Below, one piece after another: positions 1-9,717 of a stretch of 64,000 nt of DNA. Origin of the DNA: Pycnopodia helianthoides (lineage: Eukaryota > Echinodermata > Asteroidea > Forcipulatida > Asteriidae); NCBI GenBank assembly GCA_032158295.1, contig CM063247.1, positions 14,858,009 through 14,922,008 on the forward strand, read 5' to 3'. A model generated the notes under the pieces. That model was not told where the DNA came from, did no database searches, and saw only the letters and a program-made list of their open reading frames with translations. How positions within the stretch are numbered: position 1 is the first letter of the stretch; each line of letters starts with the position of its first letter. A program made the translations under genes and the position numbers.

Positions 1-910
1 TTGAGAAAATGTAAAAAGAAGTGTATTGCACATGTTTAAATGGCGAACAAACCAATACAGCATTTCAAAATTTCACATTCTTTTTTAAAATAGATTTTTT
101 GTCAGAATCGGGTAACCATCTTCCCCCCGAATCAAATGTTCAGACTCAAAAAACAGGCTGTGAAAATACGCAATTTACATGTCAGATAACACAACTCGGC
201 AGTTTCCGCATCAAATGAACAGTTTTCCAGGATTCCTGTTGAGGTTATTCAAGCAGTGCACCCATTCCCGCTGTTGGTTTACTTTAACCTGTAGCCTGAA
301 AGCAAAGTTTGAAGACACCTTCAAGTTCCTATCTTAATAAACTGCACCCCCCCCCACCTTTCAAAAAACCTAGCTCGTTCAAACCCCAAAGCATCTGGGG
401 TGCAAATTACACGTGTAGGTCATCAGCTGTACATGTTATATATATTCCAAGCAGTGCATTATCTCCCCCTCCCTTAAACCACTACAAGATCTATTTCCTA
501 CGGTCAAACGCATACAAAATGTATACATGTAGTTTCTACTGGAGGGGGCGAACGTGTGCAAGTGAAAAACGCGTGGTTTTTATGGAGGCTAAGGGTATTC
601 ACACAGTATGGCTAATATTGATGTTGTACAGAGGTATCTCCTGGCTTTGCTCATGGGGGGGAAAAGCGATCGAGAGAGGGGGAAAGAAATCAATGGTGTC
701 CCCGCTCCATTTGTCAGCTCCGTTACATTATTTACTCTCCATGGGGGAGGGGGGGGGGACACCGGAAATATTGCTGTGAATGGAAAGAATTAAGGATACC
801 AACTTGATTGAAAAAATGCGGCGCTGCGTTATTGTTCTTGAAAGGCCGGCGTTTGAGTCCCTTTCTCCAGCGATTTTTCCTTTCCATTACTTGCGTTTTC
901 CCTCGCTCTA

Positions 911-952
911 TTTTTTTTTTTTTTTTTTCTCTCTCTCTCTTTCTTTTTTTAT
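911..952. repeat. poly-T / CT-rich simple sequence
   Basis: An uninterrupted T run is followed by CTCTCTCTCTCT and another T run. Ordinary low-complexity intron sequence. Confidence 0.9.
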
Positions 953-1093
953 CGTAGATGTCATCCGGTCGAGTGAAAGACTTGACTTGATTAATTTAGG
1001 AGCAAATTACTGTACATGGCGGGGCAAAAATAAAAAATGTCAAGATTCAATTGCGCTTGTAATTTTTTTTTTTGTAAATGACCAAGGCCTGTT

Positions 1094-1105
1094 GTCTCGC
1101 GAGAC
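1094..1105. promoter_or_regulatory. GTCTCGCGAGAC palindrome (TCTCGCGAGA motif)
   Basis: A perfect 12-bp palindrome contains TCTCGCGAGA, known in mammals as a core-promoter element. It sits within the Mef2 intron in a locally CpG-richer patch. No transcript start or exon could be tied to it, so a function is only a possibility. Confidence 0.25.
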
Positions 1106-2471
1106 ACCACCGCACAAAGGAGACAAGAATGCGGAATACACAATGGGCGGGAAGGAGGAGATATTGAGCTGGGAAATAAAGCCCTTCTCACGGTCAATCA
1201 AATCTCTTTTAAAAGTAACAATCAAGCGGTGACGATCGTGTCACTCTCCTTGGTGATTGGTTTAAACAGGGACACTTTTGTTATTAATCAGAGCCTCTTG
1301 TGTACAATTAAAACTTCACAAGGGTGTAAAAAGTTACACGCTCAATGCCATCTATAACTAAACTCATCTGATTCAATTACAGTTGTTGCCCAACAACTAC
1401 TAACCAGTATCGACAGGTACATGTATGGCACATGATGCTTGTGTGCAAAAGCCACAACTTTAACACGATTTTTGTTTCAGACAATCTGTACGGAGGATCT
1501 ACAAATGCACGCTTTGACTTCTCAGTAAAATCTCAGTGAAAGACTTCTTCATACTTGATGAAATCAACAACTCCTCAATCTTTTTATGTCTGCTTAACAA
1601 TATGTTGGTTCAAAAATACTTTTCTCATCACCGTTGAAAAAATGCTTTCTTTCTTCACAAAAAAAAACCCCTCATATTTTTACCAAAAGAACAAGAAATA
1701 GTTTTCCCTAACAGGAAAGTTTAACCAAATTCCACACTCAATCAAATTGTAAGCGTTTTTAGAGAAAACCAGTTGCTGCACAACTGAGGGTCCTATATTA
1801 TTAAGACGGAAAGCAAAATTGCCAAGCATAAACGGTTACCAGACGAGATGCAAAGCATAATACACTGTGCTTGGGACTGGTTCCCTGTTAGTTTTTGTTT
1901 CAGTGATTTCATTCCTCTTATAAAGCCTTTTAAGTGGTGCCTTGAAGCTATCGTTATGAAGATTTAACTTGGCAACAAACTTTGGTCAGTACATTTGCTG
2001 GCATAATCGAGCAGGAAACCAGACATGAGCAGTGTAAATTTGAAGTTTCTTCTTCGCTAAAATTTCTACACTAAGCATATTAATCTGCGCAGTGGCTTCC
2101 TGAATTTGGATCCTGAAAGCCTTCATTTTTATCTCTCTAAACCCAATGGTGATATAAATTATACTAGGCTTTTATCCGAGTTCCAGAGTGTCTAACACTA
2201 ATACTACTACCTGTTCAACAGGCCCTTAGCATTCCTGAAACCATCTCAATTCCTAAAAGAGTATGCAGCGCTCTGCAAAACCAAATGTGGAACAGGTTTT
2301 TAAATCATTCACATCAACATCTCAACCCTTGGAGGTACCCCCATTTACTCTGAAGTGATGAGAAGCAATTATAGTCAAGTGCCACAACCAGGATTCGAGC
2401 CCAACCCCCCAACACTCTGATGGAATCGGACTCCACACATGTCAGAAGGGAACTAATCTTAACATCATTAA

Positions 2472-3057
2472 AGGCACTGGACACTATTGGTAATTACTCA
2501 AAACAATTGTTAGCATAAAAACTTACTTGGTAACGAGCAATGGAGAGCTGTTGATAGTATAAAACATTGTGAGAAACGGCTCCCTCTGAAGTAACGTAGT
2601 TTTTGAGAAAGAAGTAATTTCTCAGTAAAATATTTGAATTGATTTTTAGGCCTCACGCGTGAGGTCTCGAAATCGAAATCAAGCCTCTGAAAGCACACAA
2701 CTTCGTGTGACAACATGGACAAGGGTGTTTTTTCTTCCATTATTATCTCGCAACTTGGACGACCAACTGAGTTCAAATGTTCACAGGTTTGTTATTTTGT
2801 GCATATGTTGAGATACACCAAGTGAGAGGACTGGGCCCAATTTCATAGAGCTGCTTAAGCACAAAAAGTAGCTAAGCACAACAAAATTATGTTTACCAGA
2901 ATAAGGTTACCAGCCAATATATATCACATGTACAATTTGTAACTGGTGTCCTGCTCATTTCTGCTTAGCAGGTAATTGTTAAGCAATATTTTCTGCTTAA
3001 GCAGCTCTATGAAATTGGGCCCTGGTCTTTGACAATTACCAAAGGTGTCCAGTGTCT
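2472..3057 (+). mobile_element. TTAA-flanked MITE, family K1 copy 1 (interrupted by a nested element)
   Basis: The left end AGGCACTGGACAC and the right end GTGTCCAGTGTCT are inverted repeats of about 33 bp. The left flank is TTAA (2468-2471) and the right flank is TTGA (3058-3061), a one-base decay of a TTAA duplication. The body closely matches the copy at 4651-5029 except for a 191-bp insertion. There is no transposase frame, so it is non-autonomous. TTAA targets with purine termini fit the Kolobok superfamily better than piggyBac, whose ends begin CCY. Short open frames inside the element are repeat-borne and not genes. Confidence 0.88.
2834..3021. mobile_element. Palindromic Harbinger-like MITE nested in the TTAA MITE
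   Basis: The termini GGCCCAATTTCATAGAGC and its reverse complement bound 188 bp, flanked by a 3-bp duplication CTG (2831-2833 and 3022-3024). The uninterrupted sister MITE at 4651-5029 shows the empty site GACTGGTCTTT, which proves insertion and fixes the duplication. A CWG target duplication is recorded for animal Harbinger elements. Related copies lie at 15886, 60191 and, more decayed, at 19732, 37576 and 41600. Confidence 0.88.
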
Positions 3058-3092
3058 TTGAACATTCTCCAGCGTTATTTATTAACACTTAC

Positions 3093-3146
3093 CTGTCTGT
3101 TTCTCTCATCATTTATTCTGGATATCTGTATCTTCTTGCGCCCCAT
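3093..3146 (-). CDS. Mef2: MEF2 transcription factor, first coding exon (partial CDS)
   Basis: Read on the minus strand, the 18 codons give MGRKKIQISRINDERNRQ. This is the N-terminal arm and start of helix 1 of the MEF2 MADS box, a nuclear DNA-binding domain that recognises YTAWWWWTAR and drives muscle and other mesodermal or neural programmes. Residues G2, R3, K4 and K5 form the minor-groove arm, and R15 and R17 are kept. Vertebrate proteins usually have T at position 9 and M at 12; here these are S and N. The exon ends in phase 0 after Q18 at CAG|GTAAGTG, the junction used in vertebrate MEF2 genes. The start is well supported: AAG before ATG and G at +4 make a strong context, an in-frame TGA lies 36 nt upstream, and the 5' UTR part of the exon has no other ATG. 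The rest of the MADS box and the MEF2 domain are not in the window, so the following intron exceeds 3 kb. Other MADS factors (SRF) have a different sequence here, so the MEF2 call is firm. Confidence 0.96.
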
Positions 3147-3272
3147 CTTGTCTGTATGAGTGCGTATCAACAAAGCCGCTCACTATGCAGGTGGGGTTAA
3201 GCACGGGGTGTGGTGCGTCCGTCAAGGTGCCACACACACTTACTAAGTACTGGTAGTATTAAAATTCACAAT
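3147..3272 (-). other. Mef2: Mef2 5' UTR portion of the first coding exon
   Basis: This is 126 nt of leader directly upstream of the Mef2 start codon. The 5' boundary is set by a strong acceptor read on the minus strand: a pyrimidine-rich run ending TTTCTTCTCCAG, with exon base one at 3272. The leader has no ATG and carries an in-frame TGA 36 nt before the start. It contains an internal donor-like TAG|TAAGTG (about 3240), which could allow alternative splicing. If the exon instead begins at a weaker AG nearer the start, the leader would be shorter. The acceptor means that at least one further untranslated exon lies upstream (to the right). Confidence 0.75.
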
Positions 3273-4646
3273 CTGGAGAAGAAACAGAAAACAACGTTCG
3301 ATTTTAATGCGTGGAACTGAAAAAAGAGAATAGCTAGATTATTAAGAACAGGTTGAAATTCCACATAATAATGATTGAAGAGTAGTTCACTTCAATCAAC
3401 GCCAATTCCCGTCACTTTTACACCTGAATAGTGCTACTGCTAGTCAAACTATCAAGTTATAATTCATTGTTGTTTTCTCTGGACAAATCCACTTGGGATA
3501 TCCTGACACCAGTGTTTTGCTCCATTACTGGGTAGTGGGTACGCACCCTGGGGGGCACTGGCATCTCTGACCAATGATGTTGACGCGATTGTACAAAACA
3601 CCAGGTGGCGCGAGTTGAAGCCTGCGCCTAGCGAGTACGCGAGCGTGAGAGCCTCCGAGTAATGGTGAACCAGGATGACAGAAAAAGCACTGAAATGGAT
3701 CAAGTACCATAGCCAGAACATTAGGGTAGGTTCCAGTACATAGTCAACTAGACTGATCCATGTGAAGATAACATATCCACCGTCTACAAGAAAAACTCAG
3801 GTAAAATGCTACACACTCATCCAAACTGTAAAAGTGAGATTCTCACCACATCCACACAGAGCCAATGTATCACACCAATCTAGTCGTTTCAACACAATAT
3901 ACTGTGCAAAATAAACTGCTCTGTTGGAATTAGTTTTAAAAAAATACCGTGAGATCCGTTCAATAACCATTTATGTTTATAACTATTTAATTTTTATAGG
4001 AAACAGTCTTTATATGACGAAAAATAAAGGCGTTGTGGACAAATTGTACCGGTATAAAAGTGAAAGCCACTTATCCCGTCGGCCATATCATTTCCGTATG
4101 TGTTATCTTCGTACATAGGGTTCCGGCATACTTTTTTAAAGTAGATGTCACAACAAATTGCACACAAAGGGGGTTTTGATTGATAATGTTTGTGTAATTA
4201 CTTCGAACACAAACACGGTTCAGTGAACCTTATGACAGCCAAATGGTGAACTAGACGTTGACACTTCGTTGGCAGTATTCATAACAAAAAATGTTGCAAT
4301 CATTCGGACAGATATTTCTCACTGAAATACTGCCAAAGTTATTTATTTACTTCCTTACACATTTAACAGGCAAACGCCCAGAACAGAATGAATAGGGGAC
4401 GATGATGAAATGTTTATTTTTTTTTCGACGTGGGAGGAGAAAACCAAAAATTACAACCAAAATAAGGACAATGTGCTTACATGCCGAAAATTGGGCAAGG
4501 TTTTTCACCATTTTGTCTCCGGATTCACACAACGGATGAAACCCTAATTTGCACAGGTTTCTCATTTCATGTACAAATGTATATAATGGTTGATCATACA
4601 AAACATGAACACTATTTTGTCGCTCTACCAATCCTGTATAATACAT
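3273..4646. other. Mef2 upstream intron, mostly unique sequence
   Basis: This is non-coding sequence between the exon acceptor and the next MITE. Apart from the CpG-richer patch around 3530-3670 with the CTCF-like motif, it is AT-rich and I see no gene or recognisable repeat. Confidence 0.6.
3598..3611 (+). promoter_or_regulatory. CTCF-like site upstream of the Mef2 coding exon
   Basis: ACACCAGGTGGCGC matches the bilaterian CTCF consensus CCASYAGRKGGCRS at 13 of 14 positions. It lies about 325 bp upstream of the exon in a locally CpG-rich, low-repeat patch (3530-3670). This is a motif match only. Occupancy in this organism is unknown. Confidence 0.4.
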
Positions 4647-4650
4647 TTAA

Positions 4651-5029
4651 AGGCACTGGACACTATTGGTAATTACTCAAAATAATTGTTAGCATAAAAA
4701 CTTACTTGGTAACGGGCAATGGAGAGCTGTTGATAGTATAAAACATTGTGAGAAACGGCTCCCTCTGAAGTAACGTAGTTTTTGAGAAAGAAGTAAATTC
4801 TCAGTGAAACATTTGAATTGATTTTGAGACCTCGCGCGTGAGGTCTCGAAATCAAGCATCAAAGCACACAACTTTGTGTGACAAGGGTGTTTTTTTCTTC
4901 CATTATTATCTCGCAACTTCGACGACCAATTGAGTTCAAATTTTCACAGGTTTGTTATTTTGTGCATATGTTGAGATACACCAAGTGAGAAGACTGGTCT
5001 TTGACAATTACCAAAGGTGTCCAGTGTCT
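4651..5029 (+). mobile_element. TTAA-flanked MITE, family K1 copy 2 (intact)
   Basis: This 379-bp element has AGGCACTGGACAC and GTGTCCAGTGTCT termini and TTAA on both sides (4647-4650 and 5030-5033). It is the clean reference for copy 1 and carries the empty target of the nested palindromic element. It contains a small internal dyad around CTCGCGCGTGAGG. No coding capacity. Confidence 0.92.
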
Positions 5030-5033
5030 TTAA

Positions 5034-5681
5034 CTGACAATTGCAAAAGCTAGTTATAGGCCCCCTATGACTTATTTTTTCAAAACTACAGAATGATAAT
5101 GAATTTACTGAACTACTTGTTCAAAGGCCTTCATACAATTCAAAAGCATATATATGCAAGCAGGCCTTAGGCTGTTTGTGTTGTTGTTTTTTGCTGTTTA
5201 AAGACCCTTAACAGGAAACGTTTGCTATTAAGTCAAAGGAATCTACAGAATCAATTGGGTTTGCATTTTTGTTTTCTATGTAAAAATTATTCAATGAAAA
5301 AACTAATGATCAAATGAGATGCTTTTAAGACAAACCTGTCAGTGCCTGTTTATACGTTTGTCTGTCCTATGAAATTGGCTCCTGATCCGTACTACCTCCC
5401 TATGCATTTTAAATCAAACCTTTTATTTTTCGTGGTATTGTTTAATTATGGATAAATAAAGGAGTTGCACAGATGTTTGTTTATGTATGGAAGTGTAAAA
5501 TGAAAAACGCAAGCTACTTATCTATTTTATAAATTGCACATCCAACAGCACAATTAGCACCAACACCAGGATGAATAGGATATGAGAAGAAATGTTCAGT
5601 TCTAGATGTGGGAGGAAAACCCAGCATGAGGGAAAACCCACGCAATCAGGTAGGGACTGAAAAACTAGTCCACAAAATAGG
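5034..5681. other. Unique AT-rich non-coding stretch
   Basis: I see no gene, splice-bounded exon or clear repeat here. Confidence 0.5.
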
Positions 5682-6031
5682 GTGTCATGGCCGAGTGGTT
5701 TAGAGCATCGGATTCAAGTTCTGGTGGTCAAGTCATCGGGGTGTGGGTTCGAATCCCGGCCATGACACTTGTGTCCTTGGGCAAGCTGCTTTACTATAAT
5801 TGCCTCTCTTCACCCAGGAGTATAAATGGGTACCTGCGAGGGTAGAGGTTGATATTGTGTGTGAAAAAGCCTTCGGAGCGCCACGGCAGCACGGGGCTGT
5901 ATACTCCACAGGGAGCTGAGAAAGATTACAGAAATGCTATTGGCCCAATGACCAGGGCACTAACGTAAAGCGCATTGATACGTTATTGTGAAATGCGCTA
6001 TATAAGAACTAGTTATTAGTATTATTAATAA
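5682..6031 (+). mobile_element. tRNA-Leu-like SINE (full-length)
   Basis: The head (5682-5767) folds like a long-variable-arm tRNA. GTCATGG pairs with CCATGAC at the ends, the box A is TGGCCGAGTGG, the loop shows a CAA anticodon as in tRNA-Leu, and the box B is GGTTCGAATCC. The T-stem is mismatched, so it is not a working tRNA. A body follows (CTTGTGTCCTTGGGCAAG onward) with a 3' end AATGCGCTATATAAGAAC and a (TTA)n-like tail at about 6012-6031. This is the standard build of a Pol III SINE mobilised by a LINE. Confidence 0.85.
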
Positions 6032-6159
6032 AATGCAAGACTCTAGTCTGAGGTGGGATTCAAACCGGCAGTCCACTGAGGTGAAAGGCAGGGAGAGAAA
6101 CCCCAGACCCAAACCCCTGATCCCCTCAGGTGCTTCCACCATTTGTTGACAGAGAACAG

Positions 6160-6297
6160 GTTCATGTGAGGGCAAGGTAATTTTTCCTTCATGTATAAGG
6201 GCATCTATGGGAGGAACTGTAAATACCTCCTGGAAGCGTACCAAGGCAATGACCGGGGGCATCAAGGCAATTGCCTCCGTCAATTATCAGTCCTGAA
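6160..6297 (-). mobile_element. GGCCTGGAATT-family element, decayed copy
   Basis: It shares with the other copies the string of short blocks reading (minus strand) TGAAATTAC...GGCAATTGCCTTGATGCCCCCGGTCATTG...GCCTTGCCCT. It is clearly diverged, with a replaced centre. Confidence 0.55.
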
Positions 6298-8253
6298 ATT
6301 ACATGCAGGTTGTCGGATAAATCTTGTAGAGACTGACCTGCCACACTGGGAATTAGTCAAACCTGAAGGGTACACATGGTAACTTCCCTCTATCATTACG
6401 AATCAAGCAGTGTTCACTCGAGAACCATAGCATTGTTTTTTCTGCACATCATGAGTAACATTGCTGGGGGAGATATGGAGGGGGGGGGGGGCATCGACTT
6501 GTCGTTATTTTTTCAGGAAGTTAAAGTCTGGTGTGGCAAGAAATAAGTGTATGGTAAACAACCTGTTATTCCCATTTACAACAATATGCCGGGCACGCCA
6601 ATGTCTGGGGAATAGGTTACACCATGCATGAAATGTACACGTACACAGTATAAGATTGCCATATCAAATAGAGGCAAGTCAACCCATGGTTAGATTTGTT
6701 TACAAACATCCAAAGTTCAATGGAAAAAAAGGTGTGTAAACATGTTTTTTGTATGGTTTATAAATTAAACAGCATGTTCATGTACTAAGTACTTCAGAGG
6801 GCATGCGCTTGTTGGGACAAAGGAAGTCTACATGTAGCTAACTTTTTAGTTCCAGTGTACCTGATCACTATCACACACCAGAGCATCGCAACAATGGTAG
6901 CATTGTCATCATCCTCTATTACAATCAAGTCCTGGTGACACCGATCCCAGTCAGCTTTGCTGTTTTTTCAGTCGACAGTACATACACTGAATGCACTCTG
7001 ACCGTCAAACAGAGAAACGCTGTACAGCCAGTATTAATGCACTAGTCTAGAACAACTCATCACATATCACTAACCTCTTCACAGTTCTATAAATATTGCC
7101 TTACGATCACTCACTTCAGGATGCTCTAAAAATACACAAGTGCCTGAACATTAGTACACACATTATCCACACGAGGAGGGAGGAAAAAAAAAGGGTGGCC
7201 ATTGGCCATAATTAAAATAGATTTCTAAAATTAGACAGGGGTTCCCTTGAAGTGGTGGCCTGGTCGGCTTAGAGGGAGAGAGTGCACTCATTCTTGGAAA
7301 GATGGCACGTGCAGGAAATAAAAACCGTGGCTATGAAGTTTTTGATGAGAGTGGAGCCTTTTTTGTTTGGGGGGGGGGTTTCTAATCTTGCTTGGGATGG
7401 GAGGAAATGATCTGATGTCATGATGAACGGTTTCTACTCAACTGAAACCGAAATCAGACGTAGCGTCGACTGCATGTTCATTAGAAACTAAACAGTGTGA
7501 ATGAAAAACTCCCACAATGTTCAACTTACTTTCCAAAATTTATCTGGGAGATTGCAACTTGTGTAGCTGCTAAAAATGTTTGTTTAAAACACCATTTAAC
7601 CTAGAAATGAACTGGTTTCATAAGGTTTTTGCACTTACACATGATTGTTTTTTGAACGCTTTTAGAATGAATAAAAACAGGTACATCTAAATTATACTTA
7701 GATTTGTACTTAGTTAGTAGAGGACAGTTCAGTCCACACCTCAACAGAAGTTCATATTTAGTACAATGTGAATTTTGTAAAATAATTAATTGAGCAATCC
7801 GTTTATCAATTGCATCTTTTGATTAGATTTTTAAACCATTTTCTGGCAGGATGATTGCTTATTACAGCAACAACAACAAAAGGAATGTAAAACGCGAAAG
7901 AATATTTATAATATTGGTTCTTGGCTCGCCCAGGAATCTATTGAATGCTGAATATGGCTACATGCCAATCCACATACGCAACCGCCACCCATAGCTTTGA
8001 CGCAAAATGGTAGCCGTTTCAATGCAATTATTAAGTCCCGTACAATCAACAGCTTCCGTATGGGCACACCAGTGACTAACCCCAAGGGGAAGTGCTCGGT
8101 TAAAATGTTGGCCCGAGGTACACGGACAAACAGACCAAGGTACAGATCAGGAAGCTGTTCTACAATAATCCCTTTGGAAGTGTACAGTCTTTTTTCCATA
8201 CTCTTATTTCAATACAAAACACTATTCAACCAACATGTGAAAATTACATCAAG
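6298..8253. other. Non-coding stretch with homopolymer runs
   Basis: No gene is seen. It contains a G run at 6479-6490, another at 7368-7377, and otherwise AT-rich unique sequence. A short minus-strand segment at 7060-7140 has donor-like GTGAGT and an AG acceptor, but nothing supports an exon. Confidence 0.5.
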
Positions 8254-8532
8254 TTAAAAGCATGTGCACAACATTGGTAGTTGTCAAATACCAGTATCCA
8301 CACTTTGTGTAAACCCAAAATATCCAGGAAATGACAAACCTGTGAAAATTTAAGCTCAATCGGTCATCAGAATCACACAAAAAAACAACAGTAAAAGACC
8401 CCTTTATATGTTTTCACTGTTTTTAAACTTCGGATTTTTATCACCGTGATAAAAACTAATTGTTTTTACTAATTTCTCAAAAACTATAGCATTTCAAGCA
8501 AAACGATTTCAAGGGAAGTTTTCCACCATAAC

Positions 8533-8845
8533 TAAATCAAATCAAATCAATATAATATTTATTTCCACATTTGCACATGGAGGCTGAAAGCCGAAGCTTG
8601 TGATGGATGTGCCCGTTACAACAATACAAAACAAAACAATACAAAACAAAACAATACAAAACAAAACAATACAAAACAAAACAATACAAAACAAAACAAT
8701 ACAAAACAAAACAATACAAAACAAAACAATACAAAACAAAACAATACAAAACAAAACAATATAAAACAAAACAATACAAAACAAAACAATACAAAACAAA
8801 ACAATACAAAACAAAACAATACAAAACAAAACAATACAAAACAAG
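8533..8845 (-). mobile_element. Retroelement 3' fragment with 15-bp minisatellite, inserted in the MITE
   Basis: The insertion is flanked by the 5-bp direct repeat ATAAC (8528-8532 and 8846-8850). Read on the minus strand it ends in (GATTT)n after an AAATAAATATTATATT stretch, a tail typical of LINE/SINE 3' ends. Its other half is the 15-bp tandem array. No reverse transcriptase frame is present. Confidence 0.6.
8626..8843 (+). repeat. 15-bp minisatellite, unit ACAAAACAAAACAAT
   Basis: There are about 14.5 tandem units, identical except for one C-to-T change at 8762. The near-perfect identity implies recent expansion or ongoing homogenisation. Because 15 is divisible by 3, the array produces long open frames in several phases (KQYKT or FVLYC repeats). 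These are artefacts. Confidence 0.97.
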
Positions 8846-9382
8846 ATAACCATCTTCATACCATGTAAGTTATGTGCAAATCTGTGAACATTCATATTTT
8901 TTAGTCTTACCAAAGTTGTACACACCCTTACAGCGGTCATGTTTTAGTGAACACCATCTCAAAAAAGGTGAAGTTTGGTATTGTTCATATTTTTATAAAT
9001 TCTTCTTGGTCATTTTATCAACAGTGATTTAGGGGAGGTATCTTCAAAAGTAATTTTTTTCCTGATTGTCGCAAAAGTTACAAAGAAAATGCTCTCTGAG
9101 GGATACTGGTATGGAATTTCTAATCATGGACCTTTTGAATTGATGGGAATATATTTTGTTTAAATACATTTCTATCCACAACTACCAATTCTATACTCGG
9201 GTTTTTATTTGAAACTGGGTTTTAAATTTGAACTGGCTGCTTGTTTCCAAAAATACCACCAACAAGTGGAGTTTATCTGTAATAGTGAGCATAAACAGTG
9301 CAGTTTTGCAATAGTTTTGCGAGCCATCTATTTGTAGGATTTCCTTCGAAATGATATCCGTTTTACAAATAAATGTGTTTAA

Positions 9383-9713
9383 AGGGTGATACACAATGCA
9401 CACCATTGGTAGGATTGAAAGTATGAATGTCCAAACATCTGTACATCACTAAAAAGATGGTCATGGTGGAAAACTTTCCATGAAATATTTTTTAACCTGA
9501 AATGTTATATAGTTCTTGAAAAATGAGTATAGCAATTAGTTTTAATCTCGCAAGTCCAAAACCTGTCGTTTGAAAACAGTGGGGAAAAAAAAATATATAT
9601 ATTAATTTTTCTTCCACCTTTTTCCTCAGATAAACAATATTGAGCTTAAACATTCTCAGGTTTGTTATTACATGATGCTGGTCTTTGATAGTTACCAATG
9701 TTGTCCATGTACT
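9383..9713 (+). mobile_element. TTAA-flanked MITE relative, diverged
   Basis: It has TTAA on both sides (9379-9382 and 9714-9717), left end AGGGTGATACACAATG and right end TTGTCCATGTACT. Internal blocks (GGTTTGTTATTA, CTGGTCTTTGATAGTTACC) match family K1. Age and divergence are greater than for the copies at 4651 or 47347. Confidence 0.72.
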
Positions 9714-9717
9714 TTAA

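Larger units (their letters stand above)
1..3092 (-). other. Mef2: Mef2 intron following the first coding exon (partial)
   Basis: No MADS-box continuation is visible in any minus-strand frame, so this is intron sequence downstream of the GTAAGTG donor at 3092-3086. Its far end is outside the window. It holds C and G homopolymer runs (about 349-358 and 738-750), a T/CT tract at 911-952, a palindromic TCTCGCGAGA at 1095-1104, and a TTAA-flanked MITE with a nested palindromic element at 2472-3057, close to the exon. No other gene was recognised. The open frames here, up to 156 codons, have no recognisable domain. Confidence 0.85.
8258..8929 (+). mobile_element. TTAA MITE relative with a nested retroelement fragment
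   Basis: The left end follows TTAA (8254-8257) and reads AAGCATGTGCACAACATTGG. The right end reads CCAAAGTTGTACACACCCTT. The interior matches the MITE at 12495 (for example GACAAACCTGTGAAAATTT and ATGTAAGTTATGTGCAAATC). A 313-bp insertion (8533-8845) splits it. Confidence 0.7.

Noticed and set aside
309..779. 156-codon plus-strand ORF
   Set aside because: No domain, proline runs come from a poly-C tract, no splice or start support, and it lies in a Mef2 intron on the opposite strand.
2510..2776. Minus-strand ORF, with a parallel one at 4689-4916
   Set aside because: Both lie inside copies of the same TTAA MITE, so their similarity reflects the repeat, not a protein family.
5682..5767. Functional tRNA-Leu(CAA) gene
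   Set aside because: The T-stem is mismatched and the sequence continues into a SINE body and tail.
8626..8843. Possible CRISPR array
   Set aside because: Units are directly tandem with no spacers, in an animal intron. It is a minisatellite.
8537..8940. Overlapping open frames of up to 132 codons with KQYKT or FVLYC repeats
   Set aside because: They are translations of the 15-bp minisatellite, whose period is a multiple of three and which lacks stops. Not genes.
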